This document shows positions 32,978 through 40,084 of a stretch of DNA of 40,084 nucleotides, piece by piece. The position numbers and the translations under genes were made by a program. Positions within the stretch are counted from its first letter, which is position 1, and the number at the start of each line of letters is the position of its first letter. The notes under the pieces were generated by a model. The model was given only the letters and a program-made list of their open reading frames with translations, was not told where the DNA came from and searched no databases. Source of the stretch: an uncultured Lachnospiraceae bacterium (lineage in GTDB: Bacteria > Bacillota > Clostridia > Lachnospirales > Lachnospiraceae); assembly GCA_944381475.1 (NCBI GenBank), contig CALWLH010000105.1, positions 1-40,084 on the forward strand. The letters run 5' to 3'.

Positions 32978-33820
32978 ATGAATTGGATCAAGAAGGATTA
33001 CGCCACAACCGTTACCCGTGAGAACAATGGAGTGGTATGGATAGAATTTGAAGCATTTTCCGGATTTCCTATAAAGCATGCCTACAGTACGAGAATCGGA
33101 GGCGTCAGTTCGGGAGTATGCAGCAGCATGAACCTGAGGGTCTGCCAGTGGGACACCAGGGCCAATTATGAGGAAAATATGAGACGTTTCTGTAGGGCTT
33201 TGGGGATACCCTTTGACAGAATTGTGGCGAGTCATCAGACCCATACCACGAATGTCCGGGTTGTAACAGAGACGGATGTCCCCACAGGGACTCTTTTCGG
33301 GCGGGAATTTTCAGATGTGGATGGTCTGGTCACAAATGTGAAAAACGTTGTGCTGGTGGCAAGCTTTGCGGACTGTATCCCCCTGTATTTTTTTGATCCC
33401 ATAAAGAAGGTTATCGGTTTAAGCCACGCAGGGTGGAGAGGAACCGCCGGGAAAATCGGCGCAGCTACTGTGCGGACAATGGCTTTGGAGTATGGCTCTG
33501 AGCCGGCAGATATTTATGCTTGTATCGGTCCGGGAATATGTCAGGACTGCTATGAAGTAGGGAAAGACGTGTACAGCGCGTTTAAGGAGACTTTTACGAA
33601 GAAGCAGATGGAGCAGGTTTTCATAAGCAGGTCCGAGGGAAAGTACCAGCTTGATTTGTGGACTGCTAATAAGCTGGTGCTGGAAGAGGCGAGCCTTAAA
33701 AAGGAGCATATGTTTCTGACGGACCTCTGCACGAAATGTAATTCCAAGTACCTTTTCTCCCATCGCGCAATGGGTGACAGAAGGGGAAATCAATGTGGTT
33801 TTCTTATGCTGGAGGAGTAG
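32978..33820 (+). CDS. pgeF: Laccase-domain purine nucleoside phosphorylase (YlmD/PgeF family)
   Basis: A 280-residue member of the multicopper-oxidase-related laccase-domain family. Metal-binding residues are visible in SHQTHT, SFADCIPLYFFDP and LSHAGWRGTAGKIG, the standard His-Cys-His set. Family members have been shown to act on nucleosides or on cell-wall intermediates; the substrate here is undetermined. GGAGAG lies before the ATG at 32978; an in-frame TTG at 32966 just after the yraN stop is less likely. It ends the rnhB-yraN-pgeF unit and is followed by a strong terminator. Confidence 0.92.
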   Translation: MNWIKKDYATTVTRENNGVVWIEFEAFSGFPIKHAYSTRIGGVSSGVCSSMNLRVCQWDTRANYEENMRRFCRALGIPFDRIVASHQTHTTNVRVVTETDVPTGTLFGREFSDVDGLVTNVKNVVLVASFADCIPLYFFDPIKKVIGLSHAGWRGTAGKIGAATVRTMALEYGSEPADIYACIGPGICQDCYEVGKDVYSAFKETFTKKQMEQVFISRSEGKYQLDLWTANKLVLEEASLKKEHMFLTDLCTKCNSKYLFSHRAMGDRRGNQCGFLMLEE

Positions 33821-33857
33821 CTGAAAGGATTAAAAATCCATGTATACAATAGCAAAA

Positions 33858-33903
33858 CATGCCGGAAATCATTATTAGATTTTTAATGATTTCCGGCATG
33901 TTT
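33858..33903. terminator. Bidirectional terminator between pgeF and prs
   Basis: A perfect 17-base stem: 33858-33874 (beginning CATGCCGGAA) pairs with 33884-33900 (ending TTCCGGCATG), with a 9-base loop. Short T-runs on both outer sides suit the two converging genes. Confidence 0.92.
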
Positions 33904-33939
33904 ATCGCTTCGCTCATTTTATCAAATTCTCTGACTGAT

Positions 33940-35136
33940 TTAATGCACCCTGGATCTGGCGTCGTTATATTCAGAAATAAGCTTCTGAATACGAGGCGTG
34001 GGATCGATGACGGAAGCTACTGAGGAATCGTGGTTTAAGGTGTTGATGATGGCGGCCAGGAATTTGCTCATATTTGCCTCTATGTACCAAGGCTTTGTAA
34101 ACAGCTCTTCCGGGCGATAGTTGAGATTCGTGGTAATCACATAGTCGATCAGTCCCTTGTCGTGGTATTCGTCAAACATATCAAAACCGTTGGTAAACAG
34201 GCCGAAGGTGCAGCAGATGATGACCCGCTCTGCGCCCCGTTCCTTTAATTCTCTGGCGGTATCCAGCATGCTTTCACCGGAGGAAATCATATCGTCAATG
34301 ATTATAACAGTCTTTCCCTTGACATCAGAACCCAAAAATTCGTGCGCTACAATGGGATTGCGGCCATTGACAATCTGACTGTAATCCCGGCGTTTGTAGA
34401 ACATCCCCATATCCACACCCAGGTTGTTTGCAAAATACACGCTTCTTGCCATGGCGCCCTCATCGGGACTGATCACCATCAGATGCTCCTTGTCTATGAT
34501 TAGGTTCCTTTCCCTTGCAAGAAGCGCCTTCATAAACTGGTAGGGGGGCTGAAAATTGTCAAAGCCGTGAAGGGGGATTGCATTCTGCACGCGGGGGTCA
34601 TGGGCGTCAAAGGTGATGATGTTCTTTACACCCATGCCCACCAGCTCCTCCAGGGCCATGGCGCTGTCAAGGGATTCTCTCTTGGTTCTCTTATGCTGGC
34701 GGCTTTCATACAAAAAGGGCAGGATCACAGTGACCCGCTTTGCATTGGCTACGGAGATGGCAATCATTCTCTTCAGATCCTGGAAATGATCGTCGGGAGA
34801 CATATGGTTTGTATGTCCGCAGACAGAATAGGTGAGACTGTAGTTGGTCACATCGCCGATGATGTACACATCTGCACCCCGCACAGATTCGTGGAGAATC
34901 CCCTTTGCCTCGCCGGAGCCAAATCTGGGACAGCTGCTCTTTAGAAGGTAGGAATCTGCGTCATATCCACGAAATTCCAAGGCGGACTGCTTATCCCGAA
35001 GCTCATTGGCGTCATTTGTCCGAAACTGTACGATGTAGTCATCTACCTCGCTGGCAAGCTGCTTTGCTCCTTCCAGGGCTATAATTTTCAAGGGGCCAAT
35101 GGGAATAACATTGTCAAAGGTGAACTGATTGGACAT
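33940..35136 (-). CDS. prs: Ribose-phosphate pyrophosphokinase (PRPP synthetase), long form
   Basis: A 398-residue PRPP synthetase, which transfers pyrophosphate from ATP to ribose 5-phosphate for nucleotide, His and Trp synthesis. Recognisable segments are ILPFLYESRQHKRTKRES (ATP-binding flexible region), ITFDAHDPRVQNAIP, VISPDEGAMAR and the PRPP loop VIIIDDMISSGESM. It is about 80 residues longer than the usual 315 aa enzyme, with an extended N-terminal domain and a C-terminal tail, a form I associate with Clostridia. It has its own consensus promoter and a CGAGGT ribosome site, and is the only minus-strand gene in this half of the window. Confidence 0.94.
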   Translation of the reverse strand: MSNQFTFDNVIPIGPLKIIALEGAKQLASEVDDYIVQFRTNDANELRDKQSALEFRGYDADSYLLKSSCPRFGSGEAKGILHESVRGADVYIIGDVTNYSLTYSVCGHTNHMSPDDHFQDLKRMIAISVANAKRVTVILPFLYESRQHKRTKRESLDSAMALEELVGMGVKNIITFDAHDPRVQNAIPLHGFDNFQPPYQFMKALLARERNLIIDKEHLMVISPDEGAMARSVYFANNLGVDMGMFYKRRDYSQIVNGRNPIVAHEFLGSDVKGKTVIIIDDMISSGESMLDTARELKERGAERVIICCTFGLFTNGFDMFDEYHDKGLIDYVITTNLNYRPEELFTKPWYIEANMSKFLAAIINTLNHDSSVASVIDPTPRIQKLISEYNDARSRVH

Positions 35137-35192
35137 GATGTACCTCGATTCATTTGAATAGTATAAGTGTTAGCGTATCAAAACACCTTTTG

Positions 35193-35221
35193 ATTGTAGA
35201 AGAACAGGGGAAAAATGTCAA
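35193..35221 (-). promoter_or_regulatory. Consensus promoter of prs
   Basis: On the minus strand TTGACA (35216-35221) and TACAAT (35193-35198) are 17 bases apart, about 57 bases before the prs start codon. Confidence 0.85.
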
Positions 35222-35372
35222 GTTAAAATACATAGGAACAGGGATTTTTGAATTTCCTGTAAAGCAAATTAAAACCTAGATAAAATATTTCAACAGATCC
35301 TACAGTATGATATCAGGGGCAAAATACCTTTTGACCCCAACATCACAGTATAAAAGAAGTATGAAAGGCAGC

Positions 35373-35401
35373 TTGCTAAATAGATGTGTCCATGATAGAA
35401 T
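35373..35401 (+). promoter_or_regulatory. Possible promoter of the DUF512 gene
   Basis: TTGCTA (35373-35378) and TAGAAT (35396-35401) with a 17-base spacer. It lies in the AT-rich 300-base region between prs and the hairpin repeat, in which nothing else could be assigned apart from the prs promoter. Confidence 0.4.
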
Positions 35402-35437
35402 AAGATAATAAACGATCTAAATTTTATATAAGGGATA

Positions 35438-35508
35438 AAGTTTGGGAGTAAACTTCCAAATCTACCATGATGATGCGGCCAGCGCATCAGGAAGAGGTAA
35501 AAAATATG
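35438..35508 (+). repeat. Two-hairpin start-site repeat, copy C (DUF512 gene)
   Basis: The most complete copy. TTTGGGAGT (35441-35449) pairs with ACTTCCAAA (35452-35460), nine pairs with one G-T. TGATGC (35471-35476) pairs with GCATCA (35484-35489) around a 7-base loop. AGAGG and the ATG at 35506 follow. Relative to copies A and D the third pair of stem 2 changed from C-G to T-A, so pairing is kept. Confidence 0.88.
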
Positions 35509-36942
35509 AGAAATAATAAATTAAAGGGTCATGTGATCAGTCAGATTGAACCAGGAAGCAATGCTTCCAAGGCGGGTCTGAGAGCAGGGGATACGTTGCT
35601 GAGCATTAATGGAACTGTAGTGGAAGATATCTTTGATTACAGGTATCTTATACAGGATGAGAATTTAAAAATGATTGTGCTTGGTGATGATGGCAGTGAG
35701 CGTACTGTTGAGGTAAAAAAAGAATACTACGATGACCTGGGAATAGAATTTGAAAATCCGCTTCTCGATGATTACCGTTCCTGCAGCAATCAGTGCATCT
35801 TCTGTTTTATAGATCAGATGCCGCCGGGGATGAGGGAGACTTTATATTTTAAGGATGATGACAGCAGGCTGTCTTTTTTACAGGGAAACTATGTGACCCT
35901 CACCAATATGAGCGACCATGATCTGGAGCGGATCATCAAATATCATCTCTCCCCCATCAATATTTCCGTTCACACCATGAATCCAAAGCTCAGGTGTGAA
36001 ATGCTCCATAACCGTTTTGCCGGGGATGCGCTGAAAAAAATAAAAAGACTCTACGATGCGGGCATAAGCATGAATTCCCAGGTGGTTTTGTGCCCGGGAA
36101 TCAATGACGGGGAGGAACTGGACAGGACAATAAGAGAGCTGTATGGATATATGCCGTACATGGAAAGCCTGTCTGTGGTGCCTGTGGGCATTACAAAATA
36201 CCGGGAAGGGCTGTATCCCCTTCGGACGCTGACGCCGGAGGAGGCAGCACAAACCATTGACCTGATTGAAAGCTGGCAGAGAAGGATTTACGAAAAGGAG
36301 GGGACGCATTTCGTACAGGCCAGTGACGAGTTTTATATTCTGGCCAAACGCCCCATGCCGGAGGAGGAACGTTATGACGGCTATAATCAGCTGGAAAACG
36401 GTGTAGGAATGATTCGTCTGCTGACTGGGGAGGTGAAAGAGGCAATCAAGGAAGCCGTTTATTTTTATCAGAGCAGTGGGCCAGGGCGGTTTTTGCTGCC
36501 AGGCCTCCGAAAATATGTGCCTTTAGCCAAACTTTGCAGGGAGGTGTCTCTGGCTACGGGAAAGCTTGCTTATCCCTATCTGAAAAAGTATGCCCAGTGG
36601 ATGATGAAGATTTTCCCAAATGTCCATATCCATACCTACTGTATTATCAATGAATTCTTTGGCCATGAGATCACAGTGGCGGGGCTAATCACCGGACAGG
36701 ATCTGATGAAGCAGCTGGCGGGAAAAGAGCTTGGAGAAGTCCTGCTTCTTCCTGGCGTCATGTTCCGAAGCGGGGAGGAGGTGTTCCTTGATGATTATAC
36801 CAGGGTAGATTTAGAAAATGCTTTACAAGTTCCCGTGAATATTGTAAAATCAAGCGGGCGCGATCTGGTAAGTGCCATTCTTGGTTTTTCCAAGGAGGAG
36901 GGACACCCGGGACATTCTCCCTATGAGCTGGAAAGCCTGTAG
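35506..36942 (+). CDS. DUF512 radical SAM-like protein with PDZ domain
   Basis: A 478-residue protein. The N-terminus is a PDZ-like domain ([21 protein letters not shown]). [15 protein letters not shown] (about residues 89-103) follows, giving the Cx3Cx2C iron-sulfur motif of radical S-adenosylmethionine enzymes, and [26 protein letters not shown] family sequence comes next. The C-terminal DUF512 region includes [17 protein letters not shown]. The family is widespread in Clostridia and is usually encoded just before der, as here; its substrate is unknown to me. The frame is open from 35467, but that part is the hairpin repeat; the ATG at 35506 has AGAGG nine bases upstream. Confidence 0.92.
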   Translation: MRNNKLKGHVISQIEPGSNASKAGLRAGDTLLSINGTVVEDIFDYRYLIQDENLKMIVLGDDGSERTVEVKKEYYDDLGIEFENPLLDDYRSCSNQCIFCFIDQMPPGMRETLYFKDDDSRLSFLQGNYVTLTNMSDHDLERIIKYHLSPINISVHTMNPKLRCEMLHNRFAGDALKKIKRLYDAGISMNSQVVLCPGINDGEELDRTIRELYGYMPYMESLSVVPVGITKYREGLYPLRTLTPEEAAQTIDLIESWQRRIYEKEGTHFVQASDEFYILAKRPMPEEERYDGYNQLENGVGMIRLLTGEVKEAIKEAVYFYQSSGPGRFLLPGLRKYVPLAKLCREVSLATGKLAYPYLKKYAQWMMKIFPNVHIHTYCIINEFFGHEITVAGLITGQDLMKQLAGKELGEVLLLPGVMFRSGEEVFLDDYTRVDLENALQVPVNIVKSSGRDLVSAILGFSKEEGHPGHSPYELESL

Positions 36943-36958
36943 CGCAGCGCCCTTATAT

Positions 36959-37007
36959 AAAGTCTACCAGTATGACGCAGCAGGTGCGTCAGAAAGAGGT
37001 AAAAATG
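36959..37007 (+). repeat. Two-hairpin start-site repeat, copy D (der, truncated)
   Basis: Only the second half is present. TGACGC (36973-36978) pairs with GCGTCA (36986-36991) around a 7-base loop, then AGAAAGAGGTAAAAATG runs into the der start codon. The left part keeps TCTACCA, as in copy C, but the first hairpin is missing. Confidence 0.82.
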
Positions 37008-38333
37008 AGTAAACCCATCGTTGCCATTGTTGGCAGACCCAATGTGGGTAAATCCACATTGTTTAATATTCTGGCGGGAGAGCAGATATCCATTGTGAAG
37101 GACACTCCGGGAGTGACCAGAGATCGTATTTATGCAGAATGTGAATGGCTTGACAGAAAATTTACGCTGATCGACACCGGTGGTATTGAGCCGGAGAGTA
37201 AGGATATTATTCTGTCCCAGATGAGAGAGCAGGCAAATATCGCCATAGAGACAGCGGATGTGATTTTATTTATTGTGGATGTGCGCCAGGGCCTTCAGGA
37301 TGCGGATGAAAAGGTGGCAACCATGCTTAGAAAATCCGGAAAGCCGGTGGTGCTGGTAGTTAATAAGGTTGACAGCTTTCAAAAGATGATGCCGGATGTC
37401 TACGAATTCTATAATTTGGGAATTGGAGATCCACAGCCCATCTCATCTGTTTCAAAGCTGGGGCTGGGAGATATGCTGGACGAGCTGATTAAGTATTTTC
37501 CCGAAGTCTCAGAGGAGGAAGAGGAGGAGGAAATTCCAAAAATCGCTATCGTAGGAAAGCCCAATGTGGGTAAATCCACCATTATCAACCGTATCGCAGG
37601 GGAGGAGCGGGTGATTGTCTCGGATATTGCCGGAACTACCAGGGACGCCATTGACACTGAAGTGGAGATAAACGGTCAGAAATATATTTTTATTGATACA
37701 GCAGGACTGCGCAGAAAAAGCAAGGTCAATGAAGATATTGAGCGTTTCAGCGTTATACGGACCGTTACCGCTGTGGAGCGGGCGGATGTGGTCTTGATGG
37801 TGATCGATGCCACGGAGGGCGTCACCGAGCAGGACGCAAAGATAGCCGGTATAGCCCATGAGCGGGGCAAGGGCGTGATTATTCTTGTGAATAAATGGGA
37901 TGCTATCGAGAAAAACGACAAGACCATCTACAAGTTTGAGGAAAACATCCGCAAGGTGCTAAGCTTTATGAGCTATGCCCAGATCATGTACATCTCGGCT
38001 AAAACCGGACAGCGTTTTTCAAAGGTTTTTGATGCTGTGGAGCAGGTGCTTCAAAACCAGTCGCTGCGCATAAAAACCGGCGTGGTAAATGAGATTTTGA
38101 TGGAGGCAGTTTCCCTGCAGCAGCCGCCCTCTGATAAGGGACGCAGGCTGAAGCTCTTCTATATGACCCAGGTTTCCATCAAGCCTCCCACCTTTGTGGT
38201 CTTTGTAAATGATAAGGAATTGATGCATTTCTCCTACACCAGATACCTGGAAAATAAGCTCCGGGAAGCCTTTGGCTTTACAGGCACGCCCATCCGTATT
38301 TTGGTTCGGGAGCGGGGAGAAAAGGAGGGCTGA
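37005..38333 (+). CDS. der: Ribosome biogenesis GTPase Der (EngA)
   Basis: A 442-residue protein with two tandem GTPase domains and a C-terminal KH-like domain, needed for 50S assembly. P-loops GRPNVGKST (near residue 9) and GKPNVGKST (near 184) begin the two domains; [22 protein letters not shown] and NKWD complete the G motifs. An acidic linker (EEEEEEE region near 170) separates them. The frame is open from 36972, but those 11 codons belong to the hairpin repeat, so the ATG at 37005 with AGAGG upstream is chosen. plsY follows after three bases. Confidence 0.97.
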   Translation: MSKPIVAIVGRPNVGKSTLFNILAGEQISIVKDTPGVTRDRIYAECEWLDRKFTLIDTGGIEPESKDIILSQMREQANIAIETADVILFIVDVRQGLQDADEKVATMLRKSGKPVVLVVNKVDSFQKMMPDVYEFYNLGIGDPQPISSVSKLGLGDMLDELIKYFPEVSEEEEEEEIPKIAIVGKPNVGKSTIINRIAGEERVIVSDIAGTTRDAIDTEVEINGQKYIFIDTAGLRRKSKVNEDIERFSVIRTVTAVERADVVLMVIDATEGVTEQDAKIAGIAHERGKGVIILVNKWDAIEKNDKTIYKFEENIRKVLSFMSYAQIMYISAKTGQRFSKVFDAVEQVLQNQSLRIKTGVVNEILMEAVSLQQPPSDKGRRLKLFYMTQVSIKPPTFVVFVNDKELMHFSYTRYLENKLREAFGFTGTPIRILVRERGEKEG

Positions 38334-38336
38334 ACC

Positions 38337-39002
38337 GTGTACTATTTACAGCAGCTGTTGTGCTTGATAATCGGATACTGCTTTGGTCTGATTGAGAGCG
38401 GCGTGATTTACAGCAAGATTACCCATGTTGACCTGCGCCATCATGGCAGCGGGAATACTGGGGCTACAAATACCTTACGTGTAGCCGGTAAAAAGGCGGG
38501 CGCCATGGTTCTGGCCGGAGATATGCTCAAGTGTGCCATTCCATGCCTGATAGCCTGGCTGTTATTTAAGGGCTATGGCGGCGATGTGAAAATTTTTGTG
38601 TTTTTTGCAGGCATTGGAGCCATTTTGGGCCATAATTTTCCCTTTTATATGGGTTTTAAGGGCGGTAAAGGCGTAGCCTGTACGGCCGCTCTCGCAATTA
38701 TTCTCGATCCAGTTGTTTCATTGATCTGCGCAGTTATTTTCTTTTCCATCGCGTTGGGAACCGGCTATGTATCTCTGGCGTCCATGATCGGCGTTTCCTG
38801 TGTGTACATTGGACTGCTTTTGCATAATTTTGTCTGGGGCTATGGATTAAGTACAGTTGGAACTGTGGAACTCATTATCCTCGGCATGGTCATGGTGGGA
38901 CTTTGCGTGTTCCAGCACAGGGCTAATATTAAGCGTCTTATGAACGGAACAGAAAATAAATTTTCCACAAAAAGAAAAGGGAGTAAAAATATCAATGGCT
39001 AA
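38337..39002 (+). CDS. plsY: Glycerol-3-phosphate acyltransferase PlsY
   Basis: A 221-residue membrane enzyme that acylates glycerol 3-phosphate with acyl-phosphate made by PlsX (10721). It has about five to seven hydrophobic segments. The conserved motifs are GSGNTGATNTLR (about 38-49), GHNFPFYMGFKGGKGVA (about 100-116, phosphate binding) and the C-terminal HRANIKRL. The GTG start is supported by AAGGAGGG seven bases upstream. The first residues after the start lack the usual SxPxG motif; the sequence reads GLIESGVIYSK instead, a modest departure. Its end overlaps gpsA by eight bases. Confidence 0.95.
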   Translation: MYYLQQLLCLIIGYCFGLIESGVIYSKITHVDLRHHGSGNTGATNTLRVAGKKAGAMVLAGDMLKCAIPCLIAWLLFKGYGGDVKIFVFFAGIGAILGHNFPFYMGFKGGKGVACTAALAIILDPVVSLICAVIFFSIALGTGYVSLASMIGVSCVYIGLLLHNFVWGYGLSTVGTVELIILGMVMVGLCVFQHRANIKRLMNGTENKFSTKRKGSKNING

Positions 39003-40008
39003 AATAGGTGTGATGGGTGCAGGAACATGGGGCGTGGCGCTTGCAAAGCTTTTATATGACAATCATCATCAGGTGACCATCTGGTCAGCCACGGAGAAAA
39101 AGATCGACGAACTGAGGCAGACTCATGCGCAAAAAAATCTGCCCGGCTTTATACTGCCTGGAGACATCAAGCTGACAAAGGAGCTTTCTGAATGCGTGTC
39201 GGACAAGGATATACTGATTATGAGCGTGGCTTCTGCCTATACCAGAAGCACAGCGGCAAGGCTTAAAAACCTTATACCCAATGGTCAGGTGATTGTGGCT
39301 GTGGCTAAGGGTATCGAGGAAAGCAGTCTTATGACCCAGACGGAAATCCTCGAGGATACGCTTTGCGGGGTTCGGGCCTGCGTGCTTTCCGGACCCAGTC
39401 ATGCGGAGGAGGTCAGCATTGGTCTTCCCACCTCCTGCGTCATTGGCTCCCGCAGCAAATCTCTGGCAGAAAACCTGGCGGAGGTGTTCAGCAGTCAGTT
39501 TTTCCGGGCATATACCAGTCCCGATGTGAAAGGAATCGAGCTGGGGGGATCGCTAAAGAATGTGATCGCCCTGGCTGCGGGGATTGCGGATGGCCTGGGC
39601 TACGGGGACAATGCGAAGGCGGCTCTGATTACAAGGGGTATTGTGGAGATCACCCGGCTGGGAACCGCCATGGGATGCAGCCCCTTTACCTTCTATGGCT
39701 TGTCCGGCATCGGAGATCTGATTGTCACCTGCGCCAGTATGCACAGCAGGAACCGCCGGGCTGGAATTCTGATTGGAAAGGGTTATACTTACGAGGAGGC
39801 CATGGAGGAAGTGCAGCAGGTGGTGGAGGGCGTTTACAGTGCCAAGGCTGCTCTGAAGCTCTCCCAGATTTACAAAATTGAGATGCCCATTGTGGAGGAG
39901 GTAAACCAGATTCTGTTTGGCGGAAAGTCTGCAAAGGAGGCCTATCTGGCGCTGATGAACAGAGATTTGCGCGATGAGCATGGAGATATGCAATGGGAAG
40001 AAGTGTGA
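38995..40008 (+). CDS. gpsA: Glycerol-3-phosphate dehydrogenase (NAD(P)+)
   Basis: A 337-residue enzyme that reduces dihydroxyacetone phosphate to sn-glycerol 3-phosphate, the substrate of PlsY encoded just upstream. The nucleotide-binding loop GAGTWGVAL is near residue 8, followed by SVASAYTRS, VAKGIEESS, LSGPSHAEEV and the catalytic segment ELGGSLKNVIALAAGIADGLGYGDNAKAAL (lysine in LKNV). The C-terminal part includes GLSGIGDLIVTC and SRNRR. The start overlaps plsY. The end overlaps the next gene by 16 bases, so der-plsY-gpsA-maf read as one operon. Confidence 0.97.
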   Translation: MAKIGVMGAGTWGVALAKLLYDNHHQVTIWSATEKKIDELRQTHAQKNLPGFILPGDIKLTKELSECVSDKDILIMSVASAYTRSTAARLKNLIPNGQVIVAVAKGIEESSLMTQTEILEDTLCGVRACVLSGPSHAEEVSIGLPTSCVIGSRSKSLAENLAEVFSSQFFRAYTSPDVKGIELGGSLKNVIALAAGIADGLGYGDNAKAALITRGIVEITRLGTAMGCSPFTFYGLSGIGDLIVTCASMHSRNRRAGILIGKGYTYEEAMEEVQQVVEGVYSAKAALKLSQIYKIEMPIVEEVNQILFGGKSAKEAYLALMNRDLRDEHGDMQWEEV

Positions 40009-40084
40009 TTCTGGCAAGCGGCTCTCCCAGAAGAAGAGAGCTGCTGAAAATCATTACAGATCAGTTTCATGAGATCGGAAGAGC
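39993..40084 (+). CDS. maf: Maf-family nucleotide pyrophosphatase, 5' end only
   Basis: About 26 codons are visible before the suspected adapter: MGRSVILASGSPRRRELLK is the characteristic N-terminus of Maf proteins, house-cleaning pyrophosphatases that hydrolyse non-canonical nucleotides, with the S-x-R-R phosphate-binding motif. The ATG overlaps the end of gpsA and TGGGAG-type sequence nearby could aid initiation. From 40072 the sequence equals the Illumina adapter, so the last four residues are probably not real and the gene is truncated by the contig end. Confidence 0.88.
   Translation, partial: MGRSVILASGSPRRRELLKIITDQFHEIGR
40072..40084. other. Residual Illumina adapter sequence
   Basis: AGATCGGAAGAGC is exactly the first 13 bases of the universal Illumina TruSeq adapter and forms the very end of the window. 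Most likely untrimmed adapter at the end of a draft contig rather than genomic DNA. Confidence 0.85.

Noticed and set aside
1..40084. CRISPR array, insertion sequence, prophage, tRNA or rRNA genes
   Set aside because: I looked for regularly spaced repeats, transposase or integrase motifs, terminal inverted repeats and tRNA-like folds and saw none.

Overview
The window reads as a Clostridia chromosome fragment, most likely Lachnospiraceae. The reasons are the conserved Firmicutes gene order (rnc-smc-ftsY, ylxM-ffh-rpsP-khpA-rimM-trmD-rplS-rbgA-rnhB-yraN, der-plsY-gpsA), clostridial-type housekeeping proteins, a long (398 aa) PRPP synthetase, strong AGGAGG-type ribosome binding sites and consensus sigma-A promoters. 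Most of the sequence is ordinary core genome of moderate GC. I saw no rRNA, tRNA, CRISPR array, phage gene or transposase. The last 13 bases (40072-40084) match the Illumina universal adapter, so the right edge is probably a draft-contig end carrying residual adapter.

Layout. 1-7011 (+): the end of an aldose 1-epimerase gene, a small zinc-finger membrane protein, polA, coaE, an MBL-fold hydrolase, an ACT-domain regulator and its UPF0210 partner, closed by a bidirectional terminator. 7084-8427 (-): tmcAL, divergent from pta across a 380-base control region. 8809-18527 (+): pta, yceD, rpmF, plsX, rnc, smc, ftsY and a threonine ammonia-lyase gene (fatty acid/phospholipid precursors, translation, chromosome segregation, SRP receptor). 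18722-24609 (+): an accessory block separating ftsY from its usual neighbours ylxM-ffh. It holds an ABC exporter pair, a secreted caspase/CHAT-like protein, a lipoprotein gene broken by an in-frame TGA, a decayed copy of the terminator-ylxM-ffh region, and a large unrecognised lipoprotein. 24799-33820 (+): the SRP/ribosome-maturation locus with two type I signal peptidase genes. 33940-35136 (-): prs. 35506-40084 (+): a DUF512 radical SAM protein, der, plsY, gpsA and the start of maf.

Two things stand out. First, a short repeat of about 65 bases occurs four times (24654, 31780, 35438, 36959). It folds into two small hairpins with compensating base changes and ends in the Shine-Dalgarno sequence. 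Three copies sit exactly against the start codons of rnhB, the DUF512 gene and der; the fourth is orphaned in the rearranged accessory block. I do not recognise it as a known RNA family. Second, the accessory block carries a scar: a terminator/promoter hairpin plus a collapsed 5' piece of ffh lies 1.9 kb upstream of the intact copy, with a 48-base deletion between short direct repeats. The same block encodes a secreted clan-CD-like cysteine peptidase beside a lipoprotein with a PepSY-like C-terminus, a possible peptidase/inhibitor pair.

Functionally the window joins replication/repair (polA, rnhB, smc), membrane lipid synthesis (plsX, plsY, gpsA), protein targeting (ffh, ftsY, lepB x2), ribosome assembly (rpmF, rpsP, rplS, rimM, der, rbgA, rnc) and tRNA modification (trmD, tmcAL). 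The usual neighbours ackA (after pta) and acpP (after plsX) are absent here.
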